Source of the DNA: Bacteroidota bacterium
GTDB taxonomy: Bacteria; Bacteroidota; Bacteroidia; Chitinophagales; Chitinophagaceae
DNA: 53,377 nucleotides
Assembly (NCBI GenBank): GCA_013288285.1
Contig: JABDCE010000008.1
Span: 1 to 53,377 of the forward strand
Direction: 5' to 3'
The notes under the pieces are model-generated. The model was not told the DNA's origin, made no database searches, and was given only the letters and a program-made list of their open reading frames with translations. The translations under genes and the position numbers were made by a program. Positions 23,834 to 33,046 of this stretch are shown here, one piece after another. Position 1 is the stretch's first letter; each line of letters begins with the position of its first letter.

Positions 23834-24973
23834 ATGAAGAAGGAACAGGTAAGTCTGAATAAGTATATTAGTTCGTCTGGATTCTGCTCCCGCAGGGAAG
23901 CTGATAAGTTGATAGATCAGGCGCGGGTCACGATAAACGGCGAGATCATCATGTCGGCGATAGCAGTGTATCCCGGTGACGTGGTAGAGATAGATGGCGA
24001 GCCTATACGCAAGACAAAGCAGCGTCCCATTTATTTAGCCATGAACAAGCCTGTTGGGGTAACATCTACCACCGACCCTAAGGACAGGAGCAACATCATC
24101 TACTTCATCAATCACACCAAGCGGATATTTCCGGTGGGCCGCCTGGACAAAGACAGTGATGGGCTTATATTCCTGACCAATGATGGCGACATAGTGAACA
24201 AAATACTACGTGCCAGCAATCACCACGAGAAAGAATATATCGTGAATGTAGACAAGGCCGTGACGCCGGACTTCATAAAACAGATGAGCAATGGTATACC
24301 CATGCTGGGCACGGTAACGAAAAAATGTTTTGTAAGGCAGGAAGGTAGTCGCAGGTTCAGGATAATACTGACACAGGGTCTGAACCGGCAGATAAGGCGC
24401 ATGTGCGAACACCTGGAATATAAGGTGGTATCGCTCACCCGTGTGCGGATAATGAATGTGGAGCTGGGCAACCTGCCAGTGGGTAAGTGGCGCTACCTGA
24501 CTTTGCCTGAAGTAGACAAGCTAAATGAAATGGTGGCCGAGTCGAGCAAGACCGACAATAGCAGCAGTAAGTCGAAGGTGGCACATAAGGCAGAAGCAGC
24601 AAAGGTAGCCGTACAGTTAAAAAAAGAGACAAAGGATGCGGAAGCCGCGAAGGCAGGGAAGAAGCAAGCTGTTGTGAAGAAAACTGACGAACAACAACTG
24701 GCAGAATGGATAGAAAACAGTAGTGCTCCCAGCAGGAAGAAGAGTACCTATGCCGAGTTTAGGAACGGAAAGAAAAATAAAAATAAGGACATATACGCGG
24801 ATAAGCCTAAACGGCGGAAAGGGGATGCAACTGCGAGTGGAAACAAAGCGGTGACGCCCGGAAAACGTAAAGGGCCTGGAAGCTCTGCGAAGCCGAAAGG
24901 AAACAAAGAGTTTGCTCCCACACAAACACAGAATGTGAAGCAATATATTCCGAAGAAGAAAAGCCGGAAGTAG
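23834..24973 (+). CDS. rluF: 23S rRNA pseudouridine synthase, RluF type, with long basic tail
   Basis: 379 residues. An N-terminal S4 RNA-binding domain (SLNKYISSSGFCSRREADKLI, about 7-60) is followed by the RsuA/RluF catalytic domain with the GRLDKDSDGLIFLTNDGD motif near residue 102 (catalytic Asp), KEYIV, and the RluF-type LTQGLNRQIRRMCE near residue 180. RluF modifies U2604 of 23S rRNA. Residues about 245-379 form a Lys/Ala/Ser-rich, low-complexity tail ending in KKKSRK, absent from the E. coli enzyme and common in Bacteroidota homologues, probably extra RNA binding. Convergent with glyA across a shared terminator. Confidence 0.9.
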   Translation: MKKEQVSLNKYISSSGFCSRREADKLIDQARVTINGEIIMSAIAVYPGDVVEIDGEPIRKTKQRPIYLAMNKPVGVTSTTDPKDRSNIIYFINHTKRIFPVGRLDKDSDGLIFLTNDGDIVNKILRASNHHEKEYIVNVDKAVTPDFIKQMSNGIPMLGTVTKKCFVRQEGSRRFRIILTQGLNRQIRRMCEHLEYKVVSLTRVRIMNVELGNLPVGKWRYLTLPEVDKLNEMVAESSKTDNSSSKSKVAHKAEAAKVAVQLKKETKDAEAAKAGKKQAVVKKTDEQQLAEWIENSSAPSRKKSTYAEFRNGKKNKNKDIYADKPKRRKGDATASGNKAVTPGKRKGPGSSAKPKGNKEFAPTQTQNVKQYIPKKKSRK

Positions 24974-24987
24974 CAGCAGGTAACTAT

Positions 24988-25024
24988 AAAAAAAAGCCAG
25001 CATTGTTTGAATGCTGGCTTTTTT
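24988..25024. terminator. Bidirectional terminator between rluF and glyA
   Basis: A 13-bp or longer perfect stem (AAAAGCCAGCATT / AATGCTGGCTTTT) with a 5-base loop, flanked by A and T runs on both sides, between convergent genes. Confidence 0.9.
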
Positions 25025-25038
25025 ATGTCAGGTATTTT

Positions 25039-26316
25039 TTACAGGCCGGGGTACATGGGGAAACCCTTCATGAATTCATTTACTTCGCCCTTGATCGTTT
25101 TTATTACTGATTCATCATCCGGCGACATGAGTGCACGGTCGAGCCAGTTTACAATATTTTGCATGTCGTTTTCTTTCAGTCCGCGGGTAGTGACCGCAGG
25201 CGCTCCTATACGTATGCCTGAAGTAACGAATGGCGATTTGTCATCGAAGGGTACCATGTTTTTGTTGATGGTAATATCTGCGTGTACCAGCGTATTCTCT
25301 GCTTTCTTGCCGCTGATGTTCTTGTTGCGCAGATCTATAAGCAGTAAGTGGTTGTCCGTGCCTCCTGAAACAATATTGTAGCCTTTTTCATTAAAGCCTT
25401 TTTCCAGCGCCTTAGCATTGGCAATGACTTGTTTTGCATAGTCAAGGAACTTAGGTTGCAGGATCTCAAAGAACGACACTGCTTTCGCAGCAATCACATG
25501 CTCCAGCGGGCCGCCCTGTGTGCCGGGAAATACTGCCAGGTCTATGAGCTGGCTCATCATGCGTATCTCGCCTTTCGGACCTTTTTGGCCCATCGGGTTC
25601 TCGAAGTCGGTCTTCATGAGAATGAGTCCGCCACGTGGTCCGCGTAAGGTCTTATGGGTAGTGGTAGTTACAAAGTGGCAATGAGTAAAAGGATCGCTAA
25701 GCAATCCCTTGGCTATTAGGCCGGCAGGGTGCGATATATCTGCCATTACCAGCGCCCCTATCTTGTCAGCTATAGCTCGTATGCGGGCGTAATCCCAGTC
25801 GCGGCTGTATGCAGATGCGCCGCAGATGATGAGCCTGGGCTTGTGCTCGTTGGCCTGTTTTTCCATCATATCATAGTCCACAAGTCCCGTCTCCTTGATC
25901 ACGCCATAGTGCACCGCATTGTACAGCTTGCCGGAGAAGTTGACCGGTGAGCCATGCGTCAGGTGTCCGCCCATGCTCAGGTCAAGGCCAAGGATCGTAT
26001 CGCCGGGATGAAGGATCGCCAGCATAAGGGCGGCATTGGCCTGTGCGCCGCTGTGCGGCTGCACATTAGCATATTCAACGCCAAATATCTCCTTAGCCCG
26101 GTCAATAGCCAGTTGTTCGCTTTTGTCCACTACTTCGCAACCGCCATAGTACCGCTTCCCCGGATACCCTTCTGCATACTTGTTGGTCATCACACTGCCC
26201 ATAGCCTGCATTACCTGCATGCTCGTGAAATTTTCGGAAGCTATAAGTTCCAGCCCGTGGCGCTGACGCTCGAGTTCTTCGTTTATGAGGTCAAAAATGG
26301 CGGTATCTCGTTGCAT
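25039..26316 (-). CDS. glyA: Serine hydroxymethyltransferase
   Basis: 425 residues from ATG 26316; the frame is open 27 codons further upstream but that extension has no homology-like content. The enzyme interconverts serine and glycine with tetrahydrofolate and PLP. Visible signatures: [11 protein letters not shown] near residue 24, [15 protein letters not shown] near residue 47, the PLP lysine in [17 protein letters not shown] near residue 222, and the folate-related C-terminal [13 protein letters not shown] near residue 370. Single cytoplasmic gene, divergent from the cyclase gene. Confidence 0.95.
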   Translation of the reverse strand: MQRDTAIFDLINEELERQRHGLELIASENFTSMQVMQAMGSVMTNKYAEGYPGKRYYGGCEVVDKSEQLAIDRAKEIFGVEYANVQPHSGAQANAALMLAILHPGDTILGLDLSMGGHLTHGSPVNFSGKLYNAVHYGVIKETGLVDYDMMEKQANEHKPRLIICGASAYSRDWDYARIRAIADKIGALVMADISHPAGLIAKGLLSDPFTHCHFVTTTTHKTLRGPRGGLILMKTDFENPMGQKGPKGEIRMMSQLIDLAVFPGTQGGPLEHVIAAKAVSFFEILQPKFLDYAKQVIANAKALEKGFNEKGYNIVSGGTDNHLLLIDLRNKNISGKKAENTLVHADITINKNMVPFDDKSPFVTSGIRIGAPAVTTRGLKENDMQNIVNWLDRALMSPDDESVIKTIKGEVNEFMKGFPMYPGL

Positions 26317-26452
26317 GATATGTAGAATTGAGGTGCTAAGATAATTAAGAGTTGTGTAATCAGCCGCAGGAATACGGTTTACTCCTGCAAACGACATTTT
26401 ATTTAATATAAATAATGTTTAAAATTTCTATCTTGCCGAAGATTTGCTGTTT

Positions 26453-28306
26453 GTGAAAAAATATTATTACTCTGCTTGCCTTTTGCTGTGTGTATTATGC
26501 ACACTCCCTTCTTACGCTCAGAAAGAAGGTCAGCAACTTATTGATTCGCTGGTCAGAGAATTGCCTAACAGTAAAGAAGATACAGGTAAAGTAAAGTTAC
26601 TCAACGCCCTTTCTAACGTATATCGTCTGGTGAACCCCTACGAGGGAATAAGATACGGGCAGGAGGCACTCGATCTTGCTGAGCAACTCGAATGGAAGCA
26701 AGGGATTGCCGGCGCATATAGCTCGCTTGGTTATAACTATCAATACAGATCAGAATACCCTGCGGCATTGGACTATTTCATGAAGGCTATGAAAATAGAT
26801 GAGGAGATCGGGAATAAAAGAGGAGTGGCCAATACTATGCAGTCGCTGGCAAACGTATATCAATACCAGAAGAATTACCCTAAAGTGCTGGAGTATCAAC
26901 TTAATGCACAGAAAATTTTTGAACAGTTGGGCGACAAACACGGTGCCGCGACTAACCTTGGCAATATTGGCATTTATTATTTCTCACAGCATGATTACGA
27001 CAAGGCGCTGGAATATGATTACAAAGCTCTGAAAATAGCGGAGGATGAAAATTACCAAAACAGTATTGCCGGAAACCTGGGAAATATAGGAGACGCTTAT
27101 CTGCATAAGAAGGAATACTCAAAATCATTGGAGTGTTCTTTTAGATCTATTCGGATTTTCGAATCTTTGGGAGATAAGTACGGAACGGCCATAGATCTGG
27201 GTAACATAGGCGAGACCTACCTGGCAATAGCCCAGGACAATAATAATGTGCAGCCAGATAGCCTGATACCGGCCGGCAAAAGTGCGAACCTTAAAAAAGC
27301 AATAGAATACCTGGAGCTGAGTATAGCTGAGAGCAGGAAGATAAGCCAGCTCGACAATATCATAGAGTTTAGTGAGTACCTGTCTGATGCTTATAAACTG
27401 TCGGGCAATTACAAAGCGGCGTTGGAAAGTTATGTGGTCTACGCAAAAACAAATGACTCCGTTTACTCCCTCCAGAATTCACAGCAGATCAAACTGCTGG
27501 AAAACAAGCAGGCGCTCGACCTGAAGGACAGAGACCTGCAGATAGCTAAGCTGGGTCTTTCCAAAGAAAGGAACGAACGGGTGTTTCTTATCGGCGGCAT
27601 TGTTGCTTTATTGGTGGTGATCGCTATTGTACTCCGCAATTATAATTTGCAAAAGAGATCAAACAGGTTGTTGACCACAGAAATGAAGCGGTCTGACGAT
27701 CTGTTGCTGAACATCCTGCCCCATGAGGTGGCGAATGAATTGAAAGAAAAAGGTACGGCTGCCGCCCGCTACTTTGACAATGTAACGGTGATATTTACAG
27801 ACTTTGTCAATTTTACCAAGGCAGGGGAGCGTATGAGCCCGCAGGAGCTCATCGATGAACTGCATACCTGCTTTAAGGAGTTTGACGAGATAATTGGCAA
27901 GTACCATATAGAAAAAATAAAGACCATTGGCGATGCTTACCTGGCAGTGTCGGGCTTGCCGGTCTCTGATCCTGCACATGCGCAAAATGCCCTGAAAGCC
28001 GCTACCGAGATCAGGAGCTATATGAAAAAGCGAAAAGAGCAGATAGGGGATAAAACGTTTGGTATCAGGATAGGCATACATAGCGGAAGTGTAGTGGCAG
28101 GTATAGTGGGTGTAAAGAAATTCGCTTATGATATTTGGGGAGACGCCGTGAACACTGCCGCACGTATGGAACAAAACAGCGAGCCCGGCAAGATCAACAT
28201 CTCACAAACTACCTATGAGCTGGTCAAAGATAACTTCACCTGCACCTATCGCGGCGAGATACAGGCTAAGAACAAGGGCGAAATGAGCATGTACTTTGTG
28301 GAGTAA
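26453..28306 (+). CDS. TPR-containing class III adenylate cyclase
   Basis: 617 residues from GTG 26453, which opens a signal peptide (KKYYYSACLLLCVLCTLPSYAQ); TTG and CTG codons just upstream are alternatives. Residues about 45-330 are tetratricopeptide repeats (motifs such as AGAYSSLGYNYQYRSEYPAALDYF, key G, Y, A, F/L positions). A short coiled region and one membrane helix near residue 385 precede a C-terminal class III cyclase domain (about 430-610). Metal-binding Asp residues are in FTDF and GDAYL. The adenine-selecting Lys (IEKIKTIGDAY) and Asp (YDIWGDAVNTAARM) positions are both present, and the transition-state Asn-Arg pair appears in NTAARM. Topology: TPR sensor in the periplasm, cyclase in the cytoplasm. 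It should make cAMP. Confidence 0.88.
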   Translation: MKKYYYSACLLLCVLCTLPSYAQKEGQQLIDSLVRELPNSKEDTGKVKLLNALSNVYRLVNPYEGIRYGQEALDLAEQLEWKQGIAGAYSSLGYNYQYRSEYPAALDYFMKAMKIDEEIGNKRGVANTMQSLANVYQYQKNYPKVLEYQLNAQKIFEQLGDKHGAATNLGNIGIYYFSQHDYDKALEYDYKALKIAEDENYQNSIAGNLGNIGDAYLHKKEYSKSLECSFRSIRIFESLGDKYGTAIDLGNIGETYLAIAQDNNNVQPDSLIPAGKSANLKKAIEYLELSIAESRKISQLDNIIEFSEYLSDAYKLSGNYKAALESYVVYAKTNDSVYSLQNSQQIKLLENKQALDLKDRDLQIAKLGLSKERNERVFLIGGIVALLVVIAIVLRNYNLQKRSNRLLTTEMKRSDDLLLNILPHEVANELKEKGTAAARYFDNVTVIFTDFVNFTKAGERMSPQELIDELHTCFKEFDEIIGKYHIEKIKTIGDAYLAVSGLPVSDPAHAQNALKAATEIRSYMKKRKEQIGDKTFGIRIGIHSGSVVAGIVGVKKFAYDIWGDAVNTAARMEQNSEPGKINISQTTYELVKDNFTCTYRGEIQAKNKGEMSMYFVE

Positions 28307-28310
28307 CTTT

Positions 28311-28468
28311 AGGAACGATTACAAAATAACTTCCACATCTTACTCGTTCTGTTCCATTTTTATTTCGTTGTAAAAGTCTTTAAATAGGTCTCTATTCGCA
28401 GATTTTACGCCTAATAAAAAAGAAATATAACTTCGCAATATAGTGGAAGTTATATTGTCAACGTTCCT
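28311..28468. repeat. MITE-like element with 26-bp imperfect inverted ends
   Basis: Between the convergent cyclase and glycosyltransferase genes, 28311-28336 and 28443-28468 are inverted repeats of each other with 3 mismatches in 26 bases; the core of about 106 bases is AT-rich and non-coding. The right end reaches into the stop codon of the glycosyltransferase gene. It may be a small mobile element remnant or a long RNA hairpin ending both transcripts. Confidence 0.65.
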
Positions 28469-30162
28469 CAGGGATGTTGCAGGAGGGTATCAGTTCTTCT
28501 TTTGAAAAACACATAACCGTTGGTTCCCCCGGTTTCTTCGAGTTGTGGCAGCGCGCGGAATTTATATGCGTCCTGTATTTTACTGATAAAATAAGCGGGT
28601 TTATCAATATTGCCATAAACAAGCCACATTTCATTGGCTACAGGCTCCAGTTCTTTGCCATTCATATCCTTCCTGGTGCTCACATAATTCGGATTGGTGG
28701 AAGGCTGTTTCCTGGCGTAGAACAGATTGCCGTAGCTTTTGTAGCCTACAGGCTGCACGTATACATCCTTGCCGGCAAAGCTTTGAAAATAGGCTATTGA
28801 CGAACCCTGTGTATACTGTTCTATCTTAGGCGTAAAGTGTAATACCGTTACCTGTATGATCATGATCTGCGATACACACAGTAGTATCATTCCTTTGCGG
28901 AAGTCTTTGCGCGTCAGGAATGTAGCGATCCAGATACACAGCAGGTATAAGATGCCCCATGCACATTCCGCATAACTCCAGGATACATTGGCCGCGAGAT
29001 TAGCAACCGCAAATTTATCATGGATGTAAGGAATGAGCTTTTCTTTATTCAGGCCCACAACCGGAAGAGCAGTGATGAGCAAGGCTATAACAGTGCCAAT
29101 GAACAGCAGCACTCCCTTCACCCATGTTTTGAATTTATGAGGTTCCTGCGTTAACCGGTGCAGTTGCAGCGCTGCAAGATAAGTGAGCGGAAAGTAACAT
29201 AAGGACGAATAGTGTACGATCTTGGTTTTTACGATGGAGAAGAGGATCAGCACTACCCAGAAAAGTATCCACATCCACTTGGTGAGGTCATGTGCTGTGG
29301 CGTGCCCGGTAACTCTTTTTCGGGTATACTGAAACAGGAAGATAGATGCAGGGAAACAACCGATGAGCAATACAATAAAGTGATAAAAGAATGGTCCGCC
29401 ATGGTCGGCGTCTTCTGTGCTGAACAAGCGCACCTGGTACAAGATAAACTGCTCGACAAACCACTTGCCATACGCGGCCCCATAATGTATTACTGCGATG
29501 CCCAGCCATGAGAGTATGGGCAGTAGTGCAAACAGGCCGATCACAAGCAAATGAATTACTTTGTAGCCATTGAGTCCCCGGTTAATGATCAGATAGGCAA
29601 CAAAAGACAACGCAGCTACAAGTATGGCCACAGGCCCCTTCGTTAATACTGCAATACCCAGGAACAGGCCGGCAAGGATGGCGTGCAGCCATTTGCGCTC
29701 TGAGAACCGGAGCAGGTGCACCTGGAAGAACGCAACGAATATGAAGAAATTAAACGTTGGGTCAATGATGCCTGTTTTAAAGTAAAAATGAGGTAGCCAT
29801 GATGCCGCGAACAGCAGCGCCCACCACGCAGCCATTTTCTCACTCACCACACGCTTGCCCACATAGTAAACTGTTGTAAGCGTAAGCACACCGATAAGTG
29901 CATCTGGGAAGCGGGCGGCATATTCCCCTATCCCGAACAGCTTCATAGCCAGCACCTGCATCCATATAAAAAAAGGAGGCTTTTCCCAAAACGGCATAAA
30001 GTCTATCTGGGCGCGGAGGTAATCTTTCGAAACGATCATCTCACGGGCACACTCAGCAAAGTTTATTTCGTCCCAGTCGAACAAGTGGACATGCCCGAGG
30101 AATGGAAAGAACAAAACGCATCCTACGCAAATGATGATGGTGTATCGTAAGTAGTTCGGCAT
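28468..30162 (-). CDS. ArnT-like membrane glycosyltransferase (GT83)
   Basis: 564 residues with about twelve hydrophobic segments. The first periplasmic loop has the GT-C catalytic motif FDWDEINFAECAREM (about 28-42, Asp/Glu), followed by FWEKPPFFIWMQ and YAARFPDALIG, all typical of ArnT/dolichyl-phosphate-mannose transferases. ArnT moves aminoarabinose from undecaprenyl phosphate to lipid A; this homologue could add another sugar to LPS or to a protein. The C-terminal soluble domain of about 150 residues is present. It begins 6 bases after the PAP2 gene and ends the envelope operon. Confidence 0.88.
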   Translation of the reverse strand: MPNYLRYTIIICVGCVLFFPFLGHVHLFDWDEINFAECAREMIVSKDYLRAQIDFMPFWEKPPFFIWMQVLAMKLFGIGEYAARFPDALIGVLTLTTVYYVGKRVVSEKMAAWWALLFAASWLPHFYFKTGIIDPTFNFFIFVAFFQVHLLRFSERKWLHAILAGLFLGIAVLTKGPVAILVAALSFVAYLIINRGLNGYKVIHLLVIGLFALLPILSWLGIAVIHYGAAYGKWFVEQFILYQVRLFSTEDADHGGPFFYHFIVLLIGCFPASIFLFQYTRKRVTGHATAHDLTKWMWILFWVVLILFSIVKTKIVHYSSLCYFPLTYLAALQLHRLTQEPHKFKTWVKGVLLFIGTVIALLITALPVVGLNKEKLIPYIHDKFAVANLAANVSWSYAECAWGILYLLCIWIATFLTRKDFRKGMILLCVSQIMIIQVTVLHFTPKIEQYTQGSSIAYFQSFAGKDVYVQPVGYKSYGNLFYARKQPSTNPNYVSTRKDMNGKELEPVANEMWLVYGNIDKPAYFISKIQDAYKFRALPQLEETGGTNGYVFFKRRTDTLLQHP

Positions 30163-30168
30163 AGAGCG

Positions 30169-30825
30169 TTAACTGTCCTTTTGCTTGGTAAAATACCTTT
30201 TTAAATGTTCTATTACAGAATAAATGAGGATACACATTACTGTGCCAACGATACTTCCTGCATAAACATCTGCAAAAAAATGAGCCGCAAGATACATCCG
30301 TGAGTAGCAAACAGTCAGTGCAAGCAGGAAAAAGATAAGCCCTGCAGCCCTGTATTTGTGTGGCAATAGAAGCGACAGGAAGCACAGGAAACAAAATGCG
30401 CCCTCGCTATGGCCTGATGGGTAACTTCTGTACAGCAATTCCGGCCAGTCTTTGCTAATGTGTATCCATGGCGCATGTTTGAAGTAATTGAGTGGGCGGG
30501 GACTGTCGTAATAAGATTTTAGGAGTTGCTGAATAAAAAAGGGGAGGAGGTTGCACAGCAATGCAGTAATAAAATACCAGAACGTACGGAACCGTGGGAT
30601 GGCAAACAGTAAGAACAATACTGTGGTTATCACTACGCCTTGTCCCAGCCAGGTTATGTAGTACATGAATACATCGGCAGTGTCGTTGTAATGCGAATTG
30701 ACCGCCGAAAAAAGATCCTTGTTGCTGAAGTTCATTAACAGTAATCCACCAGCTATCACCCATACCAGGAATGGAAGCAGGAAAAACGGATTGTATGATA
30801 TGTACTGCTTTTTATGCAACCGCAT
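30169..30825 (-). CDS. PAP2-family membrane phosphatase
   Basis: 218 residues, about six membrane helices. All three PAP2 catalytic motifs are visible: KSYYDSPRPLNYF near residue 105, SYPSGHSEGAF near residue 133 and SRMYLAAHFFADVYAG near residue 183. Such enzymes dephosphorylate undecaprenyl pyrophosphate, lipid A or phosphatidic acid. Placed between an LptF/G-type permease (14-base overlap) and an ArnT-like transferase, lipid A or undecaprenyl phosphate is the likely substrate class. Confidence 0.9.
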   Translation of the reverse strand: MRLHKKQYISYNPFFLLPFLVWVIAGGLLLMNFSNKDLFSAVNSHYNDTADVFMYYITWLGQGVVITTVLFLLFAIPRFRTFWYFITALLCNLLPFFIQQLLKSYYDSPRPLNYFKHAPWIHISKDWPELLYRSYPSGHSEGAFCFLCFLSLLLPHKYRAAGLIFFLLALTVCYSRMYLAAHFFADVYAGSIVGTVMCILIYSVIEHLKRYFTKQKDS

Positions 30826-32272
30826 TATCTTTTACGGGGAAGAGATTCCTTATCTTTCTCCATATTCTTACATACACTTCTTTGTTAAACACCTGCGAGT
30901 CGTTTCTTGCTGCGTTTATCAGCCACGCTGCTACCGGCAAAAGGATCCCGGTCGACATCCACATGCCTATCCATGGCAGCACAGAGGCCGCCTTGGCCAG
31001 TTTCTCACCGGTGATATTGAGGATATGGAACGTCATAAAAAACGCAACTGCTATTACCAGCGGCATGCCCAGGCCTCCTTTTCGTATGATGGCGCCCAGT
31101 GGTGCACCTATCAGGAACAACAATATGCAGGCAAATGAAAGCGTGAATTTACGATGCCATTCTACGTCGAATTTCAGATAGTTGTCGGTCTGGAGTCGCT
31201 TGTCCAGCACCGTTATGTCCATAGACGATTTAAAGCTCCTCACATTACTGATCACGCCGCTCATCACCTGGCCGCGCATAGAATCCGGAACCAGTTGCAG
31301 AAAACTGGAATCGTATTTGAGCACTGTGCTGCTGTCTTTTTTTAGATTGATTGCCAATTGTTCACTTTGCTTGCCATTGTTGGTGACAGTGAAGAACGGC
31401 GTGATGTAGCCATTGATGGTTTTGGTGATGCGGCTCTTTGTTTTCCTCAGGCTATCTATGTTTTCCGATAGCTGGGCCACATTCATCATCTGGTAGGCGT
31501 TCTTAAACAGGTCTTCATTGGTGCGGGTAAATTTGAACGTAGACAGGTCAAATGTCTTGTCCCATTTTGCAAAGTGTACTCTCGTCTGGTTCATATTATG
31601 CACCCCGTGTTCGTACCCCTCTTCATAGCGCCATCCATCCCTGAGCTTAAACACCAGCGTTTGTTTGCCTTCGCCGGAGAGTATCTGGCCCTCTTTTGCC
31701 ACCACTACCTTATTGTTTCCGGTCATGTCGGTGTGGTCATAGATGATCACGTCGTGGATGGTTTTGCCGTCTTTATCCTTACTGCCTACCCTGATAGAAT
31801 AACCGGGTATGTCATTGTTGAACTGGTCCGGGCGGATATTCAGAGTCGGTTTTGCGTTCCGCACATCGTAGAGCAGCGACAAAGCCTTCAGATTGGCAAT
31901 AGGTATCACATTATTGCTGAACAGAAATGCGAGGAAACTGATGAAAGTAATGAAGACAAGCAGTGGCCGCATGAACCGGAGCAGTGAGATACCCGAAGAT
32001 TTTATGGCTACCAGCTCAAAATTCTCGCCCATACTGCCAAATGTCATGATAGACGACAGCAGTACGCTGAGTGGTAATGCCAGCGGCACCAACGTGGTAG
32101 ACATATACACCAGCAACTGGGTAAGCATCCATATGCTGATCCCTTTACCGATCATCTCATCCATATACAGCCAGAAAAACTGCATGATCAGAACAAATAG
32201 CGATACAAAAAATGTAACGATAAATGGCCCTACAAAACTGCGGATGATCAGTATGTCCAGTTTCTTGATCAA
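30812..32272 (-). CDS. LptF/LptG family permease
   Basis: 486 residues from a TTG start (MIKKLDILIIRSF). Typical LptF/G plan: three N-terminal membrane helices (about 15-125), a large periplasmic jellyroll region (about 130-370), and three C-terminal helices (about 385-470, with GAPLGAIIRKGGLGMP, the conserved cytoplasmic coupling segment). LptF and LptG form the inner-membrane part of the LPS export machine. Bacteroidota LptF/G genes are often single or unlinked, so which subunit this is cannot be said. First gene of the operon with PAP2 and ArnT-like genes. Confidence 0.9.
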   Translation of the reverse strand: MIKKLDILIIRSFVGPFIVTFFVSLFVLIMQFFWLYMDEMIGKGISIWMLTQLLVYMSTTLVPLALPLSVLLSSIMTFGSMGENFELVAIKSSGISLLRFMRPLLVFITFISFLAFLFSNNVIPIANLKALSLLYDVRNAKPTLNIRPDQFNNDIPGYSIRVGSKDKDGKTIHDVIIYDHTDMTGNNKVVVAKEGQILSGEGKQTLVFKLRDGWRYEEGYEHGVHNMNQTRVHFAKWDKTFDLSTFKFTRTNEDLFKNAYQMMNVAQLSENIDSLRKTKSRITKTINGYITPFFTVTNNGKQSEQLAINLKKDSSTVLKYDSSFLQLVPDSMRGQVMSGVISNVRSFKSSMDITVLDKRLQTDNYLKFDVEWHRKFTLSFACILLFLIGAPLGAIIRKGGLGMPLVIAVAFFMTFHILNITGEKLAKAASVLPWIGMWMSTGILLPVAAWLINAARNDSQVFNKEVYVRIWRKIRNLFPVKDNAVA

Positions 32273-32287
32273 ATAATAGAAAAGATT

Positions 32288-32391
32288 TAGAAGAATTTAA
32301 ACAACAAACCTACGTAAAAGTTGGTAAGCAGTTGGTTGTACACATAGCTCAGGTTGGAAAGCCACGCAATCTTTAACGAATTGTTTGTGAA
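32288..32391 (-). pseudogene. Possible C-terminal remnant of an outer-membrane protein
   Basis: A 33-codon open stretch on the minus strand ends 15 bases before lptF/G and reads KIAWLSNLSYVYNQLL then TNFYVGLLFKFF and stop. Alternating aromatic/hydrophobic residues and a terminal Phe are typical of the last strands of an outer-membrane beta-barrel. A stop codon closes the frame upstream and no start is present. It could be the last piece of a decayed gene or chance. Confidence 0.3.
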
Positions 32392-32407
32392 TTACAGGCA
32401 TTATATC

Positions 32408-32445
32408 AAAAAAGCCTGCTCCTCATTACAGAAGCAGGCTTTTTT
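32408..32445. terminator. Intrinsic terminator downstream of the START-like gene
   Basis: A perfect 13-bp stem AAAAAAGCCTGCT / AGCAGGCTTTTTT with a 12-base loop. It lies 71 bases past the stop of the minus-strand START-like gene and works in either direction by its A and T runs. Confidence 0.8.
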
Positions 32446-32516
32446 CATTGAAAAATGTAATTTACCATCATAGCGCTACGCAATCAGGTAAAATATTTAT
32501 AATATTATCTATACTT

Positions 32517-32900
32517 TTAGCTGCCTATACGGTGCTTAAGCTCACTTACCTGCGAATTCCAAAGACGTTCCTGGTCTTTTTGTTCAGCTTTGTCGGCAAA
32601 ATCAGTTACTCTCAGTATTGTTTCGTTAGTTACCATGCTCTGATCGATGCTGAATTCAAAAAATTCGCCTTTTGCATAATGACTCCAGCGGTACCTGATA
32701 AACTCGTTATCTACATGTTCCAGTATTTCTGCGGTATCTGTGCTGCCATTCCAGGTAAAATAAAAGGTTTGTTCGCGCTGGTCTACTTTGTCTGCAAACC
32801 ACTCCTGCAGACCAACCGGGGTAGATAAAAATTCATACAATATGTTTGGAGAGCATCTGATCGGGAATTCTAATGAGTACATTATTTTCTTCTTATTCAT
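32517..32900 (-). CDS. START-like domain protein (SRPBCC superfamily)
   Basis: 127 residues from ATG 32900; an in-frame ATG five codons upstream is less likely. The pattern SLEFPIRCSPNILYEFLSTPVGLQEWFAD and ILRVTDFADKAEQKDQERLWNSQVSEL (key W, F and E-R-LW positions) matches the small START-like proteins conserved across Bacteroidota. Their ligand is unknown; the helix-grip fold binds hydrophobic molecules. Divergent from rpoD with 250 bases between. Confidence 0.82.
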   Translation of the reverse strand: MNKKKIMYSLEFPIRCSPNILYEFLSTPVGLQEWFADKVDQREQTFYFTWNGSTDTAEILEHVDNEFIRYRWSHYAKGEFFEFSIDQSMVTNETILRVTDFADKAEQKDQERLWNSQVSELKHRIGS

Positions 32901-33046
32901 TGTTGGACTATTCACTTGTTGTCAGTTTATGTGCAATAATAAAAAAAGGAAGCTACAATCAAAATTTTATTATCGTTTCTGTCGAATATTTATAAAACAC
33001 ATTCAGAACATATAAATTATTCCTGTTAATGTAATCATAATTTTTT

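Noticed and set aside
26317-26397. Upstream extension of glyA to 452 residues
   Set aside because: The extra 27 residues are not part of the family and the ATG at 26316 begins the conserved [11 protein letters not shown]-type start.
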